A DNA stretch of 64,000 bases, from the NCBI GenBank assembly GCA_007026445.1, contig VDMD01000087.1:1-64000 (forward strand), read 5' to 3'. Made by a program: the position numbers and the translations under genes. Under the pieces are notes generated by a model. That model did no database searches. It was not told where the DNA came from and worked only from the letters and a program-made list of their open reading frames with translations. Of this stretch, positions 11,901-21,358 are shown piece after piece. The stretch's first letter is position 1; every line of letters begins with the position of its first letter. Origin of the DNA: Schizophyllum amplum. Its lineage: Eukaryota > Basidiomycota > Agaricomycetes > Agaricales > Schizophyllaceae.

Positions 11901-13577
11901 TAGTGTTGCCACGGCTCGGTTTGGTGCGGCTCGGCTAGGTTCTGTACGGCTCCGGGGCGAAATGGCTTGACAGCCGCTCCGAGCCTATTGAGTTTACCGG
12001 CTCGCCGCTCGAAGCGGCGCTAAGCTCCGAGAGCCGGCTCGAGCCGCTGCCGTTGTGTCCCAAATGGGAAAGCCTCATATGTGGATACATACACCGCTGT
12101 GCAAGCTCCCAAGGCCATCCTGAGATGTCACAGGTGTATATACAAGCAAGCAGTAATGATGTAAGAATGTATACAGAGGGCCCTGGCCATTCTCCACTTA
12201 GTCCAAGGACTGAAGCTCAGCTTCTCTACTCGAACCGTCGCCATAGTGAAGCTCATCCCATGATCCAACGTGGCAAGCTTCAGTAATCGCTTGGTAGCTC
12301 AAGCAGCTCCTGCATGAGGTCACAACTGATGGAATTACGGTGATCTGTCATGTCTCCTTCGCCAACGAAAAGACTCACTCGACGGGATCGAAGTCAATGC
12401 TTATATATTGGCAACGCGCTGAAAGCCGGCTTGAGCGACACACGGTGCTGCGCTGGTGAAAATTGAAGGGCATGCACATTGTATGTAGTCTGTACAGTAA
12501 CATCCAGATGCCCTAGGCTTGAGGAGACGCCGCGGGGATGTCATGTATACGCAGGACGGAAAGAGAACGGGGGATCCCTTTCCGGCCAGCTCAGCCGCGC
12601 TCGATTTCCTCCGAGCCGCTTCGAGCCGCGCGAGTTTTTAAGGAAGCCGGCCGCAGCCGGTGACAACTGGCGAGTCTTTGCCAAATACACACCTGCACGT
12701 GCGTCCAAATGGGGAATCTCCCCACGCCTCCGGAAGGTAGCCTATTTCTTTCTTTTCATGAGTTATTCTGCTGATAATGCGGTCTAATAAAATAGTGCAA
12801 GCAGCGTCAACAAGGTCTCGTGACCTTCTTGACCTCGACCACCACCACGTCCGCCGCCAATCTGCCGCCCCAATCCGCCGCCGACGCCGCCGACGACGAC
12901 AAGCCCCTGCGGTGGCGGGGCCCCCACTCGCCCATGGGCCCTAAAGGTCCGTAAGCGTGCCCTGCGTAGCCAGACCCAGCTCACACTCAGCACCAAGCCG
13001 CCGCCAACAGCGCGGACGCGTCGTCGCGTCCGCGCGCCCTGCCCGTGCTCGCCGTTCGGCGATGATGCGCTTCCCTTACGGATGACGTGTCCGCCCGGAT
13101 CTTCTCCGGCGACGGTCGGGAGGTACGACGGCGCGCACACTGCGCGCCCCGCAAGCCTTACCCACCACCCATTCCCCTCGTATCCCCCCACCCACTTGTA
13201 TCCGTACTTGTAGCATACGTAGTGTATCATGTGGAATATATTTGCCTGCCTTACATATGAAAACGCGGCTGCAGTGACCTTGAAGAAAAATTGGCGCGCT
13301 TGACTTCGCCGGCTCCTGCGCCGTCGGAACTCTGTTACGAAATTGGGCACCCGCGTTTTACTCATTTATTTCCGAGATATTTAATGCACGTCCGGGTTGA
13401 TTACGGCGAGACACGCGAGCTTTGGCCGTAGATTTTGATTCGCTTTGACACTTTACCTCGTTTGGACGCACGTGCAGGTGTGTATTTGGCGGCATCTCAA
13501 CTGGCGCGGCGCGGCGCGGCTAATTTACGGCTCGGCTTGCCGGCTAGCGGCTTGCGAGCCGAGCCGTGGCAACACTA
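11901..13577. mobile_element. Non-autonomous hAT-like DNA transposon, 1677 bp
   Basis: The left end reads TAGTGTTGCCACGGCTCGG (11901-11919) and the right end is its perfect inverse complement (13559-13577). An identical 8-bp target duplication, TGTCCGAC, flanks it at 11893-11900 and 13578-13585. TAGTG-type ends plus an 8-bp duplication are hallmarks of the hAT superfamily. Subterminal regions are packed with CGGCTC/GAGCCG motifs, which may be transposase binding sites. An internal inverted copy of the right subterminal block lies at about 12678-12715 versus 13455-13495 (tttggacgcacgtgcaggtg). No transposase is encoded; frames inside are arginine-rich readings of GC-rich DNA. The perfect target duplication suggests a fairly recent insertion. 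Confidence 0.9.
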
Positions 13578-15090
13578 TGTCCGACGACCGTCCTGATCGG
13601 CTACGTACAACGAGGCTATCTAGGTTGCCCTGCCGCCGGCCCCTGATGCACGCGGCGAGGACGTCATGCGGCTGCATTTGGTAGGCCTTGTTGAACCAGT
13701 TGGGGTGGCGCGCGTCTCCGCCACGACCGACTTGCGCTTTCACGAGCTGTCTGCACAATAGCAGCGGGTCTTTCGCCACCACAGCGAATACCACCTGGCA
13801 CTGCTCGCGCAATACGAAGGCGCTGGACACGAGTGAGTGGAATTGTTAAAGCTGGATGTTGAACTTTTCATCTACAGGGCGGACGAGCGCGCAACGTTCA
13901 CCGTACAACCCCGTGCTTTCGATCTATCAGCGACGTCAACGTACTCGGCTCGCGAGATGAAGAGATGACGGAAGGAATGCACGAGGATGATTCGGAAGAA
14001 CGGCAGAGTCAGGAGGTTGGAAACGCGAGTGTGAGTGTACATGTTGAACTCATCTCTGTGAGCAGAGTCCAGGTGCACGGCTGCGCTGCCGTCGACTGAT
14101 GGTGGCGTAGAATACAGCGGACGTAGTACGGGGATGTCTATCAGCCTGCGCGTGCGCTTCAGAAAGGCCCGGAGATGGAAGATTCGGGGTGACAGGTGAG
14201 CAGGTGGGGGAGGGAGTGGCATGCAGAGTCCGCAACAAGATCCTCAATACCACGCCATTTTGGTATGTTGGCTTCAATGAGCTGCACTCTCACATATTAC
14301 AGTATGCTATATTTTGCTGGTTAGGAGGCGAGACTGCCTTGCTGGCACCGTAGAACATGACGATGCGGCCGGATACTCACTCAGCCTCTGAACATTTGCA
14401 TTGAGACGTGGGCCGAAGTTGCACCCGCCCGCGCATCGCTTCCGAGTAGATACGCATCTTCCGTACATCAAACTTCCGGGGAACCGTTCAAGAGGTTGGA
14501 AAGTGTGTGTACGCGTCGCATAGGGTGAGAACTCCAAGTCCTGCGCGGCACAAGCAATCTTCCACGATATTCGGCGGATCCAGAGCTGCGGCCGCGCTCT
14601 AAGTTTTAATAAAGTGTCAGAAGATTAAACGGAGCCGAACATAATTTTCATCTGAGAGGAGAGCGCACGGCGAGCGCGAGGGAGGGTAGACGCTGGTAGA
14701 CGATTCCGATCAAGTTGAACTTCGGTTTTCGGACCGACGGCCGCGTCCGTTGTTCTTTTTGTTCCTGACCACCACCAGGTTTCACGCGACCGTGGCAGTC
14801 GTTGCAAAGTTGCGTGCTCGTCGGTCTCAGTCGAACGCCTTCAGAGCGCCGACTGTCTATACTCTCTCTGGATCTCATTCTGCTGCACACAACACAGAAA
14901 TGGCCATAAACTTGAACATCGCGGCAGGCGCCTAATCCGCGGCCGAATAGCTGATAGCCTCAACACCGTCGTTGAAGATCGGTCTGCGGTAGATCTGCCA
15001 CGTACAAGGGTAAGTATTTTATTCGGCTCCCTCTAATTCCGACGCCCTTCATATATATATACCTCCCCGAAACGTACTTGGGTCTTTTTC
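13578..15090. other. Intergenic, with an unassigned minus-strand fragment
   Basis: A minus-strand open stretch at 13586-13830 (CQVVFAVVAKDPLLLCRQL, HPNWFNKAYQMQPHDVLAA) has protein-like composition. The hAT element inserted next to it, but I cannot assign it and it lacks a clear start. The remainder (13.9-15.0 kb) shows only short frames and dispersed repeats. Confidence 0.35.
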
Positions 15091-15097
15091 AACCGTC

Positions 15098-17560
15098 ATG
15101 CCCCCGCCTCCCCGACGCTATCTCGTTCCCGCTGCCACCGACCACGGTGAGGGCGCTCGCAGGCGAATAGGTGAGGGGTCTGACACGTCTCCTCCTCGTT
15201 GACTGACCCGTGTCCAGGCTGAGGGCGAAGGCGACCCGACGCGTCGCCGCCATGTTTCTCGTGGTCACGGCATGCCTCACATCACGGGTGGTGCCTCCTT
15301 CTCGCACGGTCGCAGTAGCCCCTCGTCCTCGCTGACATCGACAGGAGCTGCCTCACGCGCCGCCATATCTGTAGGTGAGTATCAGTACACTCATCCATCA
15401 CATTTGCTGACTTTGATGCAGACGATGCGCGTTTTTGCGTATCGCACTGTCGTCGCCATTGCGGTGTCACCATCGTTCTTTGTCTTTTACGGATGGTGTC
15501 GGTGTCATCTTCGCTCCGCGGGTGGGCTGGGGAATATATTTCGGTGAGTTGCCTCGTGTCCTTGTTATGTCCTCCGACTGACACCCTTTACAGGACACAG
15601 GCGGACGCGTCTTGGCCTCGGCGGCGCCTCAACGCCGTGGGACCCGGGAGACAATCGCGCGGCCGTAGGCCGCGCCCCCGGCGACGGCGCGTACTATCAG
15701 TACCTCCCTCACTTGTACGTTTTTTTTTTCATATGCACCGTCGGTCTCGTGCTGATGCACTGTTCAGGATGGGCGTACTGACGCTGTCGATGGACGCGCG
15801 CGGTCCCGGCCGCGCGTGCGAGTCCGCAGGAGGGGGAGGGGGACAGCGCGGCCGAAGGCCGCGCCCACGGCGACGGCGCTGCGCGCCGTCACGCTTTATA
15901 GGGGTTTCGTCCTTCGGTGAGTTGTTCTCTCCCTTGCTTACTGGGGTCTTCTTGACATTTTAGTTATATTGCGGGTGAGGAGGGTTGGGCTACGGCAGGG
16001 GCGGAGGAGACAATCGCGCGGCAGGAGGCCGTGCCCACGGCGACGGCGCGCAGCGCCGTCGCACGCTATAGGGTTCTCACTCAGTGCATTGGTGAGTCAT
16101 TCTATTTCTCGTATCTTGCCTTTCGATTGACGTGGTGGTCAGTTGCGGCGAGCGACGCTCGTAGCCTCGCCGGGTGTTCGCGGCAACGGGGGGCGGGGCC
16201 GCCCAAGCGCGGCCGAAGGCCGCGCATCGCGGCGGCGCGCAGCGCCGCCGTGCTCGTCTCCGTCGCTTGAGGGGGAGCTCGTGCCGTCGTAGACGTTGAT
16301 CACATTCTGGGGGCATACAAGGTGCGTACAATGCTTTTCAGTTAGAGACGATGCTAACCTTTCTGCAGCATGCATCGCCGTCCGTGGAGCAAGTTCTGGA
16401 CACCCTCACCACGGTCCCGACACGCTCCGCGCCATGCAGAGTCACTCCATCATCGCCTATTGAGCGCTAGGCGATGAGTATATGTATCGCCGTCCGGCGA
16501 GCAATCCGAGTAGGTCCCCGTGTCCTCACCATGTCGCTAAATGTCTCAGTAGCTTCCTGCGCAAACAAAAATGATGCATACTCACGCTCTAGGCGACGAG
16601 TATATGTATCGCCGTCCGGCGAGCAAGGTGAGTAAGTCGTCGTTTCTTCATTACGTTGCTAAACGTCTTGCTAGCTGCTTATCCTCGCCGGCTATGGCCC
16701 GTAGGCGATGAGTATATGTATCGCCATCCCCCGAGCGACGCCCCGGACGTTCACAGCCTCTGCGAGAGCGTTCGCCGTCGTGGTCACAGACGCGCCAACA
16801 AGACATCACAACATACCGGATTGGGGACGACGGCGTAGGCATTGAGTATACGTATCGCCGTCCGGCGAGCAAGGTGAGCAGGTCCCTACGTCCTCGCCAT
16901 GTCGCTAAATGTCTCAGTAGCTCCAATTGACGACAGTGCATACTCACGCTCTAAGCGAAGAGTATATATATCGTCGTCCGGCGAGCAAGGTGAGCACCTT
17001 ATCGTGTCTTCATCATGCTGCTAACTGCCTTGCTAGCTGGCTTCGCCCTCGCCGGCTATGCATACTCACGCCGTTAGGCGATGAGTATATGTATCGCCGT
17101 CCGGCGAGCAAGGTGAGTGTCACGTCCAAGCACTTATGGTACAACTGACGCTTTGCATCTAGATGATGAGTATATAGAGAGCGAGCTGGCTATCGGTGAG
17201 TACTCAGTGGTTGTTGATCCTGCTCAATCTGATAGAACTTGTAGGCCTCCTCACTTTTGTCGTTTGCGCCGCGGCGCCCGCCTCCGACATGCCCTTCGCC
17301 CCCCACTTCGGACGCGCTACGCCCTCTGGCTGCGCTGGCGGGCACCGTCCGAGCGGCGAAGCAACGTATCGCCGTCCCGCGAGCAGGCCGTGCGTTGGGG
17401 GCGTGTACTATCTTGTAAGTAAAACCATCCCCTCATCAGGATTCCACTAACGTTCTCTTCGTAGACGGTGACCTTTCAGCGTCGTAGACGGCGATCTTCC
17501 GGCGTCTCAGTCTGTTGAGGCGAGGGCCGTGCGGAGGTGTCGGCGTCCGTGTACATTCAG
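15098..17560 (+). repeat. Array of duplicated exon-intron-like modules, coding status unclear
   Basis: Thirteen segments look like introns of the local type (46-53 nt, GTGAGT/GTAAGT donor, CTAAC/CTGAC-like branch, YAG end): 15171-15217, 15375-15421, 15544-15593, 15715-15767, 15917-15963, 16092-16142, 16322-16368, 16628-16674, 16874-16920, 16990-17036, 17113-17162, 17196-17244 and 17415-17464. The pieces between are of two repeated kinds. At 15.6-16.3 kb they carry a GC palindrome (gcggccgaaggccgcgc). At 16.4-17.1 kb they carry a module that reads HTHALGDEYMYRRPASK in the best copy. Splicing in silico does not give one long frame: exon 15594-15714 hits a stop and copies differ by single bases. 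It may be a pseudogene, a non-coding transcript or a decayed internally duplicated gene. Confidence 0.55.
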
Positions 17561-18360
17561 CGGGCTCGGCGGGGACTTGTCGTGCACAGTGAGGACGCGT
17601 CTGGCTGTCGGTATCCTCGTTGCCTTGTAGTCAGTCATTGTAAACTCGTGTAGATCAGGAAATACTACGATTTGATTGCTTTACTTGGAGATTGTGATTA
17701 CTTGCAGAGATACAAAGACCAGAAGAATAAATCACTGGAAGCAACACAATGACTGAAGTTGAACTTGATGAACTTGCGTGACCGCGGGAGGCTTGGCGCG
17801 GCGTTGAGAGGGCGCGGGGACTGAGCATGAAAGGCACAAGCGGCGTTGTATTCGGCACAAGTGAAGGACTCGCAAAGCAAGGTCCTTCTCTCGCACAGAA
17901 GGGGCCTCCCTCTCACACAGAGCAATAGGCACTCGTCGTCCGAGTGCATGCACGCTTTTGCGATGTCGAAAGCTGAGGAACAAGGCGAGGACAAACGACG
18001 AGTGCTAGGCGGTCCTCGGGCATGAAAGGCACAAAAGCGATTGTATTCGGCTACGTACGACTATCTAGACGAGCTTACTGCGCCACCGGGTTCCTCAACC
18101 ACCAAGAATCCCAGAGAGAGCCCTCCCACCCTCACAGTACGACTGCGTCAAGTCGCCCGAGCGCGCGCGCGCTTTCGCGGGGTCAAGAGCTAGAGAAACA
18201 AAGTGAGTGCAGCAAGAACGAACGGGGCGCACTCAGCGCGGTACTCGGCCGCGCATCGCACAAGCTCGCGCTATCCCTTGAGACTCCCGGTCCCCGCATA
18301 CCCTCGCAGTCCCGCACTCGTCGCTACCGAGTAGGCGGGCAGCGGCCGGCAGGGCGAGGA
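17561..18360. other. Intergenic, contains a short direct repeat
   Basis: The sequence gcatgaaaggcacaa followed by gttgtattcgg or attgtattcgg occurs at about 17826-17854 and again at about 18020-18050, with cggggac or cctcggg before it. No gene is supported. Upstream of 18360 the sequence is GC-rich. Confidence 0.45.
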
Positions 18361-18361
18361 G

Positions 18362-18555
18362 TATATAAGCCCCTCCCATCTCACCTTCCCTTCATCGTCA
18401 CTGCCCCCTCTCTCGCCTTGCCGCTGGTCGTGCCCGTCGTGCCGTCGCGCCTCTGCCCTGCCGCCATGCTGCTCGCCATCACGCCGGAGTTCTGTTGGAG
18501 GAGGTCATGCTGGTCGGGGTCATGCTGGTGGTACGCTGGGGTTATGATCGTGTAG
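18362..18555 (+). promoter_or_regulatory. Orphan TATA promoter with leader and 29-codon ORF
   Basis: A TATATAAG box (18362-18369) is followed by a C/T-rich leader and an ATG at 18466. The ATG opens only 29 codons before TAG at 18555. The arrangement resembles a real core promoter whose gene body is gone. The breakpoint of the B/C duplication lies about 160 bp downstream, so the gene may have been displaced by that event (inference). Confidence 0.4.
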
Positions 18556-18573
18556 TTAGTGTCGTCGTCGCAC

Positions 18574-18618
18574 GCCCCCGGACATGGGCCCCTGTAGGGG
18601 GAACCCATGTCCGGGGGC
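18574..18618. repeat. Perfect 15-bp palindrome with 15-base loop
   Basis: Arms gcccccggacatggg (18574-18588) and cccatgtccgggggc (18604-18618) can form a strong GC-rich hairpin. It sits about 100 bp from the duplication breakpoint at 18716. Confidence 0.8.
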
Positions 18619-18667
18619 CCACAAAAGGAGGAATGGGCGCTAGACACCTATCAAAATCCATGCCGGT

Positions 18668-19950
18668 TCACCGCGCTATGACATCACGTGAGCAGTATAT
18701 CATGCAAATCAGCGGCGACGGGCTCCCCGGTGTATCGTCCGTAAGTTGATCCTCGGGCGTGGTCGCGCGTGAGCTGTCTGAAGTGGTGCTGCGTGAGCTG
18801 GCGGGCGATTTCCGTGCCAATGATCGCTGTACCTGGTTCTTCGAGCGTAGCGACCATATGTTGTTCTTCAGGTGTGTCCGCCAGGGACATGTTGTTCATA
18901 AGACCGCCCTCCATCTGTTCCTCGGGCGTCTCCTGCATCTGCTCCTCGGGCGTCTCCTCCACTTCCTCCTCGGGCGTCTGCTCCATCTGCTGTTCTTCAG
19001 GCGTTTCGGGCGTTGACGCAGAGCTAGATGGAGCGGGTGTAGACACAAAGAACGCAGGATACTTGGCGGTCAGACGCTCCATGAGCCTGCGTGCCGCCCG
19101 AGTTTCGGGTGGATCCCATATCACGACGCCGTTCCCATTGCAACGTAGACACTCGACGTACGGATCTGCGTTGAATTGATAGAGCTCGTCGCCCTGCTCA
19201 AGTGGTGCGACTGCGTCACGCGCGGTCAGGACAAACGGCTTCCAATTGCCTGTGAGCCTCGGTCAGTCATAAGTAGTATACGGGAGATTGATCACACGCA
19301 CATTCCTCAATATTTCGCGTGTAGTCAAGGCCTGAGGTGAAGGACCAAAAGTCGGCGAGGTACTCGTCGCCGTACCCGCCGGTGGTGTGGGGGAGCAGGA
19401 AGCCGGGGGTGATCATGCGGATGGCGGCGCGGTCGAAGGTGGGGCAGCGCCAGAGGGCGAGCGCGGCGCCCCGGGGCTGGGTACGCTTCGCGTGCTCGGC
19501 GAGGGCGACGATGAGCCGCGAGATGTGCAGGATGTTGAACATGTGGTCCTCCCAGTACAAGTCGCGGCAGGCGATGAGAAAGACGGAGTGCCAGAGGAAG
19601 TGGGAGATGTAGATGAGGGGGAGGCGGTACACGACGGGGAGCCTGAAGCTGCTACCGTCCTGGAGGTGGATAGTGGGGTAGTTGTTGTCGGAGGTGATGG
19701 TGCACGCGTTGCGCTTCAGGTCGGCGAGGAAGGAGGCGGGGGTGTAGTGGGGATGGGTTTCGGCGGAGTAAAAGTCGAGCTCGTCGGGGTGCCTCCAGGG
19801 AGCTGGGGAATTCGTTAGCTCTATACAGGGGCCTGGCTTGCGGAGCGTACCATTGTCATTCGGATCGTGACTGCGCTTGACCCTCCGCGTCCCGCGCACG
19901 GGAAACAATTCCCCCAGCGCACTGTGGGCATCGCGCTTGCGCAAGTTCAT
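18668..19950 (-). CDS. Cassette-family member C, truncated paralogue of B, 375 aa
   Basis: Exons on the minus strand: 19950-19851, 19802-19302, 19249-18833 and 18777-18668. Introns are 48, 52 and 55 nt, all phase 1 and at the same places as in B. Residues 34-200 are almost identical to B, with every splice site intact. Residues 201-339 keep DELYQF and the CLRC motif but fewer ETPEE repeats. Homology to B stops at 18716, inside exon 4. After that the frame runs about 16 codons into unrelated DNA and stops at 18668. The later minisatellite exons and coiled coil are missing. It could make a short protein with the globular modules only, which might interfere with B or D, or it could be a recent dead copy. 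No disabling mutation is seen in what remains. Confidence 0.7.
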
Positions 19951-20870
19951 ACTGGACACGGTCAAGATGAAGTTCGATCCAAAAGCACGCGATCGAGGAC
20001 CGCGGCGCTGCGAGTCCGGTGATCGAGCTTCACGCCCGCTGACACGAACGTATGTGAGAGCGCTCCTTGTCCCGAACCGTCACCATCTCATTCCCCTCCC
20101 TTCGATTACACTCACGACCAACCCCTCCCGCGTAGGCACCGTCGCCGGCAACGCGAGGCGAGCACTCAGAAGAGAGCGGTGAACGCGGACCTCACAACCC
20201 TCGCGCTCTGTAGACCAAATAAGTACTACTGTAGTCTGCAATATACAAGATCAGCATCAGTCCCCCTCGCCTCAACGTCCCTGCACTTCCCTCGCGTCTA
20301 CGCCCCGCCCCTCTCACCCTCCGTTCCCCTCCCCTTCGCCCCCCTCCTCGCTCCTGCAAACTCGCAAAGGCATAAACACAAGTTCTATTGTAGTCAGTCT
20401 ACCTACTGCGTTACTACCGTATTTACACGCCTCCATCTACCTCTACACTCCTCCGTCTCCCTCACCGCCCCACTTGCCTTCGTGAACGGCTCCTTCTACG
20501 CACCATCCCAGTCCGAACACGCCCCCCTCGCATGCATCCCCCCCTTCGCATACGTCCCCCTCCCCCCTCCCGTAAAAGTGCCCGCTCGACCTCGTCAATC
20601 AACCCCCTCGTAAACCAACCACCCCCCTCGTAAAATCAGCCCCCCTCGTAGACCTAACTCCTCCTCCCGCATATGTCCCCCTTCGCGTACAATCTCCTTC
20701 CCCCACCCTCATAAACTCGAACCCCCCTTCTCAGAATCAAACCCCCCTTCGTAGAGTCAACCCGCCCCTCGTAAACTCAGACCCCCCTTCGTAAACTCAG
20801 ACCCCCCTTCGTAGAATCAACCCGCCCCCTCGTGGAATCAACCCGCCCCCTCGTAGAATCAACCCCCCCT
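18716..20870. repeat. Segmental duplication, copy 2 (member C and its upstream flank)
   Basis: Direct copy of 6113-8240. It carries about 115 bp (around 20130-20250) that copy 1 lacks, and a shorter ETPEE repeat tract. The left edge abuts unrelated DNA inside exon 4. Confidence 0.85.
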
Positions 20871-20890
20871 TCGTAGAATCAACACGCTTT
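20590..20890. repeat. C-rich minisatellite upstream of member C
   Basis: Same cgtagaatcaacccgcccc and cgtaaactcagacccccctt units as at 7975-8262. The two copies differ in repeat number. Confidence 0.85.
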
Positions 20891-21039
20891 TCGTGGCTAG
20901 ACCAGACTGAGCATCTTTCAAGGCTTTTTCGGCTCCTATGCGAGACAGAGCCAGATTTTTCGGATGAAAGTTTGTGCAGAGCATCGAAGAGGGCTCGGAA
21001 CGAGCCGACCGCTTGGATCATGATGGTTCGGAGCAAAAG

Positions 21040-21110
21040 GCATCCCTAAACGACAAGCATACATGACAACGACAGGCAGTAAATTACGCGGGACGACCTC
21101 TTAATAAGAG
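21040..21110 (-). repeat. Remnant of a family 3' flank
   Basis: The run acgacaagcatacatgacaa and the following tens of bases match the sequence downstream of member B (about 3466-3540), in the same orientation. No family gene ends here now. This suggests that another minus-strand copy once lay to the right and was replaced, perhaps by D. Confidence 0.6.
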
Positions 21111-21358
21111 AGCCTCCGGCCCGACCACCCGGCCCTCCTCACCGTGTCCCCTCGCCCTTCTCGACATCGGTAGCAGCTATTTACTTCGTTCTTTTTCTCA
21201 GTCAATTATCTAGACTTCACTATGTGCTTACTGTATACCAGGACGCTGCCGACAAAGCTGCGGGGCACCGTTCGCATATTCTCATGATTTTCAGTTTTTT
21301 GATTTGCGATCGTATGTTTTTGGATCGACGACGTGAACGTCCCCCACCTCGTTCCAGT

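Noticed and set aside
12784..13365. 193-codon minus-strand frame inside the hAT-like element
   Set aside because: Arg/Gly/Ala-rich product of GC-rich DNA, with no transposase motif; the element is best seen as non-coding.
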